In this document: piece by piece, positions 35,072 through 42,868 of the stretch
Layout of the letters: each line of letters opens with the position of its first letter
How positions within the stretch are numbered: position 1 is the first letter of the stretch
DNA from: Halanaerobium congolense
Lineage (GTDB): Bacteria; Bacillota; Halanaerobiia; Halanaerobiales; Halanaerobiaceae
Length of the DNA stretch: 64,000 nt
Assembly (NCBI RefSeq): GCF_004366375.1
Contig: NZ_SOEF01000001.1
Span: forward strand, 62,001-126,000
Reading direction: 5' to 3'
Notes under the pieces: generated by a model
Database searches by the model: none
What the model was told of the DNA's origin: nothing
Seen by the model: only the letters and a program-made list of their open reading frames with translations
Program-made: the position numbers and the translations under genes

Positions 35072-36361
35072 ATGAAAACAACTGCCTTAATAGTTGAATA
35101 TAATCCCTTCCACAATGGTCATCAGTATCATCTCCAAAAAAGCAGAGAAATTACCGGAAATGATGATTTGATTGTGATTATGAGTGGTAATTTTACTCAG
35201 CGTGGAGATGCAGCAATTCTTGACAAGTGGGCCAGAACTAAACAGGCTTTAAGCTGTGGTGTTGATCTGGTTTTGGAATTGCCCTTCGTCTATGATATCC
35301 GCAGTGCAGAATATTTTGCCCACTACTCTGTTTTAAGCCTTGAAAAAACTAATCTAGTTGACTCTATTGTCTTCGGTAGTGAAGCCGGTGATCTAGAACT
35401 CCTCTCTGCTGCTGCAGAAGCTCTAACAAAAGAAAGTCCCGCTTTCAAAAAATCATTACAAAATTATTTAAAAAATGGCTTAGACTTTCCAACTGCCAGA
35501 GCTAAGGCATTACTTAATACTTATCAAGATTTTAATGATTTAGCAAAATTTAATTCAAAAAAAATTGAAAAAGTCTTAGCAGCACCAAATAATATTCTGG
35601 CTATCGAATACCTGAAATCATTATTTAAATTAGATTCTAAGATAAAAGCATATACTATTAAAAGAATGGGCACCAATTATCACAGCCAGGAAATAAATAA
35701 AAACTATGCAAGTGCCTCTTTAATCAGAAATTTATTCAATAATCGAAATCAAAAAGAAGCTCTACAGGTTGTTAAAAAGTTAATGCCAGAACCAGCCTGG
35801 TCAATCTTAAAAAAGGAAGTTGAATTAGGGAGATATGTAAAAAATAGTTCCCAAAAGCAAATCATTGTAAAAACTATAGATCAAATCAGACGTCTGCAAG
35901 CTGAAGACTTAACAAAATATAATGGGATAAATAACGGTTTGGAAAATCGTTTTATCAATACAGCTGCAGCTGAATTTAAGGCTGAATCATTTTTAGAAGC
36001 CTTAAAAGCCAAAAATCTAACCGAAAGCAGAATTAAAAGGAAAATTCTACAGCTTTATTTTTCCTTAGATACTGCAAAAATTGAACTGGTAGAAAATAAT
36101 GCCCCCCATTACCTGCGTGTTCTTGGGGTAAAAAAGGGTAAAGAATATCTACTTTCTAAACTGCAGGCTGAAGCAGAGGCAGAAGTCATTATTAACCCTG
36201 CTGAAAAAATTAATGAGATCAATATCCAGGCTGAAGCTGCTCTAGAACTTTCTTTAAGCTATGATCTGCTGGCCAGCGATCTTTATGCACTTTTATATGA
36301 AAACCAGAAACACAGTCAGTCCCACAGAGATTTCCACCAGCGTTTAATCAAAATATATTGA
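35072..36361 (+). CDS. tmcAL: tRNA(Met) cytidine acetate ligase
   Basis: A 429-residue nucleotidyltransferase-like enzyme (formerly YlbM/DUF795) that activates acetate with ATP to form N4-acetylcytidine at the wobble position of elongator tRNA-Met. The N-terminal ALIVEYNPFHNGHQYHL contains the HxGH-type ATP site; IVIMSGNFTQRGDAAILDKW and LVLELPFVYDIRSAEYFA are family hallmarks. Start is ATG 35072-35074 after GGAG; GTG 35063 overlaps that site. It is divergent from pta-ackA, the acetate-producing pair, which fits its need for acetate. The last bases face the PDZ-Lon gene tail to tail. Confidence 0.93.
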   Translation: MKTTALIVEYNPFHNGHQYHLQKSREITGNDDLIVIMSGNFTQRGDAAILDKWARTKQALSCGVDLVLELPFVYDIRSAEYFAHYSVLSLEKTNLVDSIVFGSEAGDLELLSAAAEALTKESPAFKKSLQNYLKNGLDFPTARAKALLNTYQDFNDLAKFNSKKIEKVLAAPNNILAIEYLKSLFKLDSKIKAYTIKRMGTNYHSQEINKNYASASLIRNLFNNRNQKEALQVVKKLMPEPAWSILKKEVELGRYVKNSSQKQIIVKTIDQIRRLQAEDLTKYNGINNGLENRFINTAAAEFKAESFLEALKAKNLTESRIKRKILQLYFSLDTAKIELVENNAPHYLRVLGVKKGKEYLLSKLQAEAEAEVIINPAEKINEINIQAEAALELSLSYDLLASDLYALLYENQKHSQSHRDFHQRLIKIY

Positions 36362-36414
36362 CCCTCCTCGGGGCAAGCCCACGAGATTTGCAAGCAGACT
36401 TTCACTCTATCACT

Positions 36415-37425
36415 TTATAGCTTGAGATCTTTTTCTAAATGACTAATTATATCGGAAATTGTTTTTACCTTTAATAATTCTAAACCATCAGCATATTCAG
36501 CAGCTGTCTCATAATTTTCTTCAGGTACAATAAATAGATCTACTCCAACTTCTTTGGCCGCCATTATTTTATATTTAACCCCATCAATTCGACCAATTTC
36601 ACCATCTAAACTTATTGTTCCGGTTCCAGCTATTTTTCTACCACCAGTAATATCTTCTGGAATCAGCTGGTTATAAATTTCCATTGTAAAAACACTGCCG
36701 GCTGAGGGTCCAATTATATTATCTGTCTTAAAGTTAACTTCACCCGGTATCTCATATTCTAAACCTTTGGAGCTAATTAAGACTCCAATTGAAGGGTTAC
36801 CCTCATTTCCTTCAAGTTCTAATGTTTTTAAATTAAAAATCAGCTCTTTCTCATTTCTAATAACTTTGATTTCTACGGTATCGCCAATATTTCTATTTTT
36901 TATTATATTTACAGCATCTGCTGCCATTTCTACTTTTTTACCATCAACAGCAGTTATCAAATCTCCTTTTTTTAGATTATTATATGCTGATCCCTCTTTC
37001 ATAACTTCAACTACTTCTGCTCCCTCTCCTGTTACTTGAACATTATACCCAGCCTGCCTAAAAGCTACAGCCTGTGCCTGGAGTTTGCTTTCTTCCATTA
37101 GCTCAGCCATTAAATCGATATATTCGTTCATATCCATATTTTCAGGCAGCTGATCAGCTATTGAAGTTAACTCTCGGTCATCAGGTGAAAATAGAGTCAA
37201 GTAAAAATAATCCCAGGCCATTGCTCTTCTGGTACTGACTGCAGTTAATAAGAACTCACCTTGATTATCATAACCATTTTTCACTTTTATCATTGGTGAT
37301 AATTCTGCTGCTATTCCAGGCTCCATTATTTGATAAGGAACAGGAACAAAATTACTGATTATAAATACAATTAAAATTATTCCAATTAAGCGCGAATAAA
37401 ACTTATTTATATAATTCTTTTTCAT
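36415..37425 (-). CDS. PDZ-domain Lon-type serine protease (YlbL/SepM-like)
   Basis: A 336-residue membrane-anchored protease. The N-terminal hydrophobic anchor covers about residues 10-30. A PDZ domain lies near 125-200 (KKGDLITAVDGKKVEM). A Lon-like proteolytic domain follows, with the catalytic Ser in IGPSAGSVFTM and the Lys in GVKYKIMAAKEVG. Related proteins process secreted or membrane peptides in Bacillus and Streptococcus. The active site faces outside by topology. GAGGAAG precedes ATG 37423-37425. Confidence 0.92.
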   Translation of the reverse strand: MKKNYINKFYSRLIGIILIVFIISNFVPVPYQIMEPGIAAELSPMIKVKNGYDNQGEFLLTAVSTRRAMAWDYFYLTLFSPDDRELTSIADQLPENMDMNEYIDLMAELMEESKLQAQAVAFRQAGYNVQVTGEGAEVVEVMKEGSAYNNLKKGDLITAVDGKKVEMAADAVNIIKNRNIGDTVEIKVIRNEKELIFNLKTLELEGNEGNPSIGVLISSKGLEYEIPGEVNFKTDNIIGPSAGSVFTMEIYNQLIPEDITGGRKIAGTGTISLDGEIGRIDGVKYKIMAAKEVGVDLFIVPEENYETAAEYADGLELLKVKTISDIISHLEKDLKL

Positions 37426-37533
37426 ATCTATCTTCCTCTTTAGATAATTTTTTGAATGCCAAATTTATAAAAACCAACACTACTATTATATATGATAAAT
37501 ACTTCTAAATGCAAAGTTTTTTTTGCAGATTCC

Positions 37534-37562
37534 TTGACATCGATTATTTGCTAAGTTATAAT
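37534..37562 (+). promoter_or_regulatory. Consensus promoter for the lysine riboswitch-lysW transcript
   Basis: TTGACA (37534-37539) and TATAAT (37557-37562) are both perfect with a 17-base spacer, about 70 bases upstream of the riboswitch aptamer. Of the 502 bases between the PDZ-Lon and lysW genes, this promoter, the riboswitch and the terminator account for most. Confidence 0.85.
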
Positions 37563-37613
37563 CGATATAAATTAAATATCTGAGATTTGATTAGCAGTTT
37601 GACTAATCATAAA

Positions 37614-37637
37614 ATACCTCATCCCTTTGGTGAGGTA
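37614..37637 (+). promoter_or_regulatory. Hairpin competing with riboswitch P1
   Basis: TACCTCA and TGAGGTA form a perfect 7-bp stem around a 9-base loop. Its 3' arm is the same TGAGGTA that forms the 5' strand of aptamer helix P1. The two pairings are mutually exclusive, so this may tune folding of the lysine sensor. The function is inferred. Confidence 0.45.
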
Positions 37638-37812
37638 GAGGTGCAGAAAAAATCAGTAACCTTTTATATTTCCCCCGAACCAGGATTATAAATTAAAGGT
37701 GAAAGGTTTTTCTGCCGAAGTGAATTTTTTTTGGTTCAAAAAATTTACTGGGGCTGTATATAAAATATACAGAACTGTCATAATAATTCATTTATTATGT
37801 TGTGCTATCTCA
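37631..37812 (+). promoter_or_regulatory. Lysine riboswitch (L box)
   Basis: The aptamer is closed by P1 TGAGGTAG (37631-37638) with CTATCTCA (37805-37812). It contains the conserved blocks in order: AGAGGTGCAG, AGTAACC, AAGGTGAAAGG, CTGCCGAAGTGAA, TACTGGGGCTGTAT, ATACAGAACTGTCAT. Lysine riboswitches repress lysine synthesis and uptake genes. The regulated gene is the NhaC-type transporter at 37928. The call is by direct recognition of the conserved core. Confidence 0.95.
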
Positions 37813-37849
37813 AGTAAGAATAAAGAAGATGAGGCGATTTTTGCTATTA

Positions 37850-37876
37850 ACCCGGCATATCGCCGGGTATTTTTTA
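37850..37876 (+). terminator. Riboswitch-controlled intrinsic terminator
   Basis: ACCCGGC (37850-37856) and GCCGGGT (37862-37868) form a 7-bp stem followed by ATTTTTT. An alternative GGCGAT (37833-37838)/ATCGCC (37859-37864) pairing overlaps it and could act as the antiterminator when lysine is low. Confidence 0.85.
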
Positions 37877-37927
37877 TGCCTTTAAAATTAGTTACTAATC
37901 AAAACAAAAAAACAAGGAGGATTTATT

Positions 37928-39472
37928 ATGGAAAGTTACGGTATTATATCTTTACTCCCACCTCTGCTGGCAATTATTTTAGCCTGGTGGAGTAAGCAGG
38001 TTGTATTATCTTTATTTTTAGGAGTTTTTGCAGGTGCATTAATTACCAATGCATATAATCCGCTTTTTGCTTTTATGCACACTTTAGATAATTATATTTT
38101 AGCATCACTTGCAGATTCCTGGAATGCTGGAATTATATTATTTTTATTAGCTATGGGTGGAATGATTGGAATTATTAACAAATCAGGTGGAATTATTGCA
38201 ATTGGTGAATATGTTGCTGAAAGAGCAAATTCAGTTGTTAAAACACAGTTTGCCGCCTGGGTAATGGGTGTGCTTATCTTTTTTGATGACTATGCTAACA
38301 CCTTAATTGTTGGAAATACAATGCGTCCAATTACCGATAAAATGAGAATTTCTAGAGAAAAATTAGCTTTTATAGTTGACTTAACTGCTGCTGCAGTTTC
38401 AAGTATAGTTCCAATTTCAACCTGGATTGCCTTTGAAGTTGGTGTAATTAGAGATGGTTTTGACTCTTTAGGATTAGAAATTAGTGCTTATGGAACTTTT
38501 GTGCAGACAATACCTTATCGTTTTTATAGTATTTTTGCCCTTGGTTTTGCTTTAATCATTATTTTTACAGCTAAAGATTTTGGCCCAATGTTAAAAGCAG
38601 AAAAGAGAGCCCGCTCTACAGGAGAAACTTTGAGACCTGGATCCACACCAATGGTTTCACAGGAAATGGAAGAAATTGAACAACCTGAAGGTGAAAGCTT
38701 TACTTTTGCAAACTCATTTTTACCCATAATTGGTGTTATTTTAGTTACTTTAGTAGGTCTCTGGTACAACGGTGGTGGTTTAGAAGCTGGAACCTCCATT
38801 AGAGATGCTTTTGGGAATGCAGATGCCAGTATTGTTCTTCTCTGGGCGGCAATTAGTGGTAGTTTTATTGCTGGAATTCTCGCTTTAGCAAAAGGGATTT
38901 TAACAATCGGTGAAACTGTAGACGGCTGGATTGATGGTGCAAAGTCAATGTTTATTGCCTGTCTAATCCTTATTTTAGCCTGGTCAATTGGAAGCATCAC
39001 TGATGATTTAGGTACTGCAAATTATTTAGTTTCTATTTTAGAAGGTAATATAATTCCTGAAATTGTACCTGTAATGATTTTTGTTTTTTCGGCTTTTATA
39101 GCCTTTACAATTGGAAGTTCCTGGGGAACAGTTGCTATTGTAATGCCGCTGGCAATTCCTTTAGCTAATTCAATTGGAATCCCAATGCTGCCAACAATTG
39201 CTGCGGTTTTAACTGCAAGTGTTATGGGAGACCACTGCTCACCGATTTCCGATACAACAATTATGTCTTCTACCGCTTCGGCTGTCGACCATATGGATCA
39301 TGTTACTACTCAAATGCCATATGCCCTAACAGTTGGTCTGGTTGCAGCTTTATTTGGCTTCTTACCAGCAGGTTTTGGTTTCTCTGCAGTATTTTTATTA
39401 CCTCTTGGTTTAGTGGCTCTATATATTATAGTTAGCATCTTTGGTAAAAGAGCTGATGACCTAGTTTCATAA
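37928..39472 (+). CDS. lysW: NhaC-family transporter, predicted lysine permease LysW
   Basis: A 514-residue polytopic membrane protein with about eleven or twelve hydrophobic segments and NhaC-family blocks (LLAMGGMIGIINKSGG, FFDDYANTLIVGN, ASVMGDHCSPISDTTIMSS). NhaC relatives exchange Na+ or H+. A branch controlled by lysine riboswitches has been named LysW and proposed to import lysine. The upstream lysine riboswitch and terminator make that the best call here. An AAGGAGG ribosome site precedes ATG 37928-37930, and a strong palindromic terminator follows. The family assignment is firm; the substrate is inferred from regulation. Confidence 0.85.
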   Translation: MESYGIISLLPPLLAIILAWWSKQVVLSLFLGVFAGALITNAYNPLFAFMHTLDNYILASLADSWNAGIILFLLAMGGMIGIINKSGGIIAIGEYVAERANSVVKTQFAAWVMGVLIFFDDYANTLIVGNTMRPITDKMRISREKLAFIVDLTAAAVSSIVPISTWIAFEVGVIRDGFDSLGLEISAYGTFVQTIPYRFYSIFALGFALIIIFTAKDFGPMLKAEKRARSTGETLRPGSTPMVSQEMEEIEQPEGESFTFANSFLPIIGVILVTLVGLWYNGGGLEAGTSIRDAFGNADASIVLLWAAISGSFIAGILALAKGILTIGETVDGWIDGAKSMFIACLILILAWSIGSITDDLGTANYLVSILEGNIIPEIVPVMIFVFSAFIAFTIGSSWGTVAIVMPLAIPLANSIGIPMLPTIAAVLTASVMGDHCSPISDTTIMSSTASAVDHMDHVTTQMPYALTVGLVAALFGFLPAGFGFSAVFLLPLGLVALYIIVSIFGKRADDLVS

Positions 39473-39487
39473 ATAACAAAAGATTAA

Positions 39488-39511
39488 AACCGCTGTCTTA
39501 AGACAGCGGTT
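39488..39511. terminator. Bidirectional terminator between lysW and ttcA
   Basis: A 24-base perfect palindrome (AACCGCTGTCTT and its reverse complement) is followed by T-rich sequence on the plus strand and by TTTTAATCTTTT on the minus strand, so it can serve both convergent genes. Confidence 0.85.
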
Positions 39512-39571
39512 CTTTTATGAATATATAGCTTTTATTTCAGCTGCCGTCATTAGCTTAACAAAATCATATCC

Positions 39572-40348
39572 CTATCCCTTTTCCCAATAATTTTTCATTT
39601 TTTTAGTTAAAATTTGTTTATCCATCTCTGCCAGCCATAATTCTCTATTATTTTTTTCCCGCATTGCAGAAACTAAATTTGAGAACAATAAGTCATCTTC
39701 AAAAAATTTATTGAATTCTTTTCGTATTTCTGATCTTATAGTTCTGCCATCATATGGACAGGAGCTTTTAAGAACAGTAATATCTTTATTTTCAATTTCC
39801 TCTTCTATAATATCTTCACGAAGATAAATCAAAGGTCTAATTATTTCAATTTTATTTTTACTTAAATATCTTTTAGCCTGCAGGGTTTTTAGCTGACCGG
39901 AATAAAAGATACTCATCAGATACGTTTCTACTGCATCATCTAGATGATGACCAAAAGCTAATTTATTAAAATTATTATCTTTTAAATAATTAATAATTGC
40001 TCCTTTACGAAAATGAGCACATTTAGAGCAGGGATTATCTTCTTCTTTTGCTGCTATATAATCCGAAATATTTGTTTTTATAATTTTAATTTTAAGATCT
40101 AAAGCAGCTGTTATTTTTTTTAATTCTAAAGCTGTAGAATCATCAAAACCAGGATCCACATGCACAGCTTCTAAAATAAAATCATTTTTAAAATGCTGAT
40201 TAAACAATTTTAAAATTAAAAGCAGAAATGTACTATCCTTGCCTCCAGAAAGGCCCACAGCAATTTTATCTCCATCATTAATTAAATCAAATTCGGCTAT
40301 CGCTTTAACTACTTTAGCAGTAATACTGTTGTCAAAAGATAAATTCAT
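39572..40348 (-). CDS. ttcA: TtcA-family tRNA 2-thiolation ATPase
   Basis: A 258-residue PP-loop ATPase with SGGKDSTFLLL near the N terminus, a C-x2-C pair in NPCSKCAHFRKG, GHHLDDAVETYLM and a third Cys in KSSCPYDG. This is the TtcA/TtuA group that thiolates tRNA, with an Fe-S cluster held by the cysteines. The exact tRNA position (C32 or other) is not fixed by sequence. ATG 40346-40348 is used; the nearest good ribosome site (AAGGAG) is about 15 nt away, which is unusually far. Confidence 0.85.
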   Translation of the reverse strand: MNLSFDNSITAKVVKAIAEFDLINDGDKIAVGLSGGKDSTFLLLILKLFNQHFKNDFILEAVHVDPGFDDSTALELKKITAALDLKIKIIKTNISDYIAAKEEDNPCSKCAHFRKGAIINYLKDNNFNKLAFGHHLDDAVETYLMSIFYSGQLKTLQAKRYLSKNKIEIIRPLIYLREDIIEEEIENKDITVLKSSCPYDGRTIRSEIRKEFNKFFEDDLLFSNLVSAMREKNNRELWLAEMDKQILTKKMKNYWEKG

Positions 40349-40350
40349 AA

Positions 40351-40428
40351 TTATTTATTAATCTCCTTTAGCCAGCTATTTAATGCATCTGATTGTGTTT
40401 CTGCTATTTTAAAAGCTGCAGCGCACAT
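40351..40428 (-). pseudogene. Possible small gene or coding remnant before ttcA
   Basis: A 25-codon frame (MCAAAFKIAETQ then SDALNSWLKEINK) ends at TAA 40351-40353, just before ttcA. It can be extended a few codons upstream to a stop but has no ribosome site. Its composition looks protein-like, so it may be the tail of a lost gene; it could also be chance. Confidence 0.2.
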
Positions 40429-40456
40429 TTTTGAGTCTGCAATTTATAAATACATC

Positions 40457-40828
40457 TTAACTATATTTTCTAATATCTTTTCCAAAAGGCATTAATGATA
40501 AATAAGCAAGTTTTAAACTCTGCTTTGCAAAAGGAATTCCAATAATTGTCAAAGCAAATATCAGAGCAGAAATCAAGTTAGCTACTGCTAATTCCCACCC
40601 AAAAACAAGGACCCAAATAATATTGGCTATTAAACCCAAAGATGAACTATCTTTTTCAATCACCTCTTTACCAAAAGGGGCAATCTGCATTTTAGCCATT
40701 TTAAAACACTGTTTACCAATTGGAATTCCAATAATGGTTATTGATGATAAAACACCAGCAGCAAACCAAAATATTGCTTCAATTAAGCCTCCAAAAATAA
40801 ACCAAATAATATTCCCGAGTAATGTCAT
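40457..40828 (-). CDS. YccF-domain inner membrane protein
   Basis: A 123-residue membrane protein with two copies of the YccF repeat: NIIWFIFGGLIEAIFWFAAG and NIIWVLVFGWELAVANLISA, each followed by an I-T-I-I-G-I-P-x-(G/A)-K-Q motif. The conserved APFGKEV and MPFGKDI segments are typical. The function is unknown in the family. An AAGGAG ribosome site precedes ATG 40826-40828. It lies between ttcA and the UbiA gene on the same strand. Confidence 0.9.
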   Translation of the reverse strand: MTLLGNIIWFIFGGLIEAIFWFAAGVLSSITIIGIPIGKQCFKMAKMQIAPFGKEVIEKDSSSLGLIANIIWVLVFGWELAVANLISALIFALTIIGIPFAKQSLKLAYLSLMPFGKDIRKYS

Positions 40829-40847
40829 AATAATTCTCCTTTTTAGA

Positions 40848-41786
40848 TTAGAATAAAATAGCTAAAATCATAGTAACTGCTGTTGTATAATTGATGATCA
40901 TAAAGTTATTAACCGCTAAAACAAATGTATCTTTTTTAGTCTGTTTTTTTTCGAATTTATTAATATTTTGTTGAACTTTAAAAATTGATAATAATGCCAG
41001 CAGAGCAATTAAAGGCAAAATATTAAAAATCACTGAAATTACGATACTTAAATAAGAAAAATAATATAAATATTTGAAAAGTTTCAGGCTCTTATTGCGA
41101 GATAAATAGATCGATAGTGTATAGCGATTATTTTCTAAATCATCTTCTATATCACAAATATTATTTGCCAGCATAATATTCGCAATCCCAAAAATTAAAG
41201 GTAATGAAAAAACAAATATTTTTAAAATTGCTGAGTACTGAAATTCCAGGATTAAGCTTTCAGATTCTAAAAAAATATTTATTAAATTTAAATTATGAAT
41301 ATAAACTGCCAGAAATGTAATAAAAAAACCCATAGTAAATCCTGAAAAAACTTCGCCTAATGGGGTTCTAGAAATTGGAACTGGACCTGATGTATATAAA
41401 ATACCAATAATAAATGATATGATACCAATAAATAAAACTATAACATCAGTTTTTAAATAAAGCAGCAAACCAGTTACTACAGCTAAGGAAAAAAGAATGA
41501 ATATAGTCTTCTTAACAGTTTTTTGACTTAAATTATAATTTACTACTGCATTATGCTGTTCATAATTGAAGCCCTCTTTTTTTTCAGCTTTCAAATAATC
41601 CTGATAGTTGTTAATAGCTGTCGTTCCCATATCAACAGAAAGCAGTGAAATAAACATTAAGATAAAATTAGTAATTTTAAAATTAGAATAATGATATAAT
41701 AAATACAAGTTTCCCATTAAAAAAGGAGTAAAACTTGCAATTTTAGTCTGAATTTCTACAAGTTTCAAAAAAGCAGTTGCTGTCAA
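40848..41786 (-). CDS. UbiA-family prenyltransferase (MenA-like)
   Basis: A 312-residue membrane protein with about eight helices. The first Asp-rich motif reads INNYQDYLKAEK, where MenA proteins have NDYYD-like sequence (here the first Asp is Asn). The second reads NNICDIEDDLENNRYTLS, matching MenA (NNIRDxxxD...NGRKTL). MenA attaches a prenyl chain to dihydroxynaphthoate, but no other menaquinone gene is in the window, so the acceptor is uncertain. The GTG at 41795 overlaps GAGG; TTG 41784-41786, 8 nt downstream, is chosen. It is followed by yccF after 19 bases. Confidence 0.8.
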   Translation of the reverse strand: MTATAFLKLVEIQTKIASFTPFLMGNLYLLYHYSNFKITNFILMFISLLSVDMGTTAINNYQDYLKAEKKEGFNYEQHNAVVNYNLSQKTVKKTIFILFSLAVVTGLLLYLKTDVIVLFIGIISFIIGILYTSGPVPISRTPLGEVFSGFTMGFFITFLAVYIHNLNLINIFLESESLILEFQYSAILKIFVFSLPLIFGIANIMLANNICDIEDDLENNRYTLSIYLSRNKSLKLFKYLYYFSYLSIVISVIFNILPLIALLALLSIFKVQQNINKFEKKQTKKDTFVLAVNNFMIINYTTAVTMILAILF

Positions 41787-41797
41787 AACAGTCACCT

Positions 41798-42286
41798 CTA
41801 TTTTTTAGTTGAAAGTTTAGCTTTTAATTTATGATAAACAAAATCAGGAACTAGTTCACTAATGTCTCCCTCAAAATAAGCAGCTTCTTTAATTACACTA
41901 GAACTTAAAAAGGCATATTTAGTATCTGTCATTAAAAAGATAGTTTCAATACTATCATCCAAGTGTTTATTCATTGATGCCATTTGAAACTCCCCTTCAA
42001 AATCAGACACAGCTCTTAACCCCCTCAGAATTGCCTCCCCCCCAATTGATTTCACATATTTAGTAGTTAAACCAGAAAAAGAGTCTACTTTTACATTATC
42101 TAAATCTTTAGCAGCTCTTTCTAACATTTCTACTCTCTCACCCATTGAAAAAACTGGCTCTTTATTTGGATTATGAAATACAGAAACAATAACTTCATCA
42201 AAAATATTTGCTGCCCTCTCTACAATATCAAGATGGCCATTTGTAATTGGATCAAAGCTTCCCGGATATACTATTTTTTTTGCCAT
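41798..42286 (-). CDS. coaD: Phosphopantetheine adenylyltransferase
   Basis: Fourth step of coenzyme A synthesis: transfer of AMP to phosphopantetheine. The 162-residue product has YPGSFDPITNGHLDI (HxGH-type site), LRGLRAVSDFEGEFQMA, and the C-terminal FLSSSVIKE. Length is normal. It follows rsmD by 21 bases, the common rsmD-coaD pairing. Confidence 0.97.
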   Translation of the reverse strand: MAKKIVYPGSFDPITNGHLDIVERAANIFDEVIVSVFHNPNKEPVFSMGERVEMLERAAKDLDNVKVDSFSGLTTKYVKSIGGEAILRGLRAVSDFEGEFQMASMNKHLDDSIETIFLMTDTKYAFLSSSVIKEAAYFEGDISELVPDFVYHKLKAKLSTKK

Positions 42287-42307
42287 TCTACCCTTTCCCC
42301 CTTATTA

Positions 42308-42847
42308 TTATTTGAGTTGATAAATTGTAATTAATGAATTTCCATATTTTTTGTTTTTTATGATATTTAGTTCTGTAAATTCTTCAACCTCTTCTGCTTC
42401 AGATCTCTCACTAATAATCAAAGCTTTTTCCTTTAATAGTCCATTCTCAATTATTAATTTAACAGCCTCAGCACTCATATTTTTTTCATACGGAGGATCC
42501 ATAAAAATAATATCATATTTCTGCTTACAGCTTTTTAGATATAAATAAACATCCCGCTTAAAAAGTTTAGCTAAATCAAAAAGCTTAGCTTTTTTCAAAT
42601 TATCTTCAATAACTTTTAAATGTGTTTTATTAATCTCTACAAAATCTGCTTTTTTTGCCCCTCGACTGAGAGCTTCAATACCCAAACTACCAAAACCCGC
42701 AAATAAATCTAAAACTTCTGCTCCAGGTAAATCAAAAGCAATAATATTAAACATTGATTCTTTAACTCTATCTAAGGTAGGTCTTACATCTCTTCCTTTC
42801 AAACTTTTCAACTTTAAACCACCAGCTCTGCCGGCAATAATTCTCAT
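42308..42847 (-). CDS. rsmD: 16S rRNA (guanine966-N2)-methyltransferase
   Basis: A 179-residue SAM-dependent methyltransferase with the N-terminal MRIIAGRAGGLKLKS, the SAM motif VLDLFAGFGSLGIEALSRGA, and the catalytic DPPY (FMDPPYEKN). GGAGG, 8 nt before ATG 42845-42847, sets the start rather than the upstream frame opening at 42862. It lies between recG and coaD, a common Firmicutes order. Confidence 0.95.
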   Translation of the reverse strand: MRIIAGRAGGLKLKSLKGRDVRPTLDRVKESMFNIIAFDLPGAEVLDLFAGFGSLGIEALSRGAKKADFVEINKTHLKVIEDNLKKAKLFDLAKLFKRDVYLYLKSCKQKYDIIFMDPPYEKNMSAEAVKLIIENGLLKEKALIISERSEAEEVEEFTELNIIKNKKYGNSLITIYQLK

Positions 42848-42868
42848 TTTAAGTTCCTCCAAACATGC

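Noticed and set aside
36367-36385. GC-rich hairpin between tmcAL and the PDZ-Lon gene as a terminator
   Set aside because: The stem has a bulge and no T run on either strand, so termination is not supported.
37699-37995. 98-codon plus-strand frame in the lysW leader
   Set aside because: It runs through the lysine riboswitch and terminator and into lysW in another frame, with no ribosome site; the RNA element explains the sequence.
38524-39000. 158-codon antisense frame inside lysW
   Set aside because: It is fully opposite a well-supported membrane protein gene; its sequence is what is expected from the complement of hydrophobic codons.
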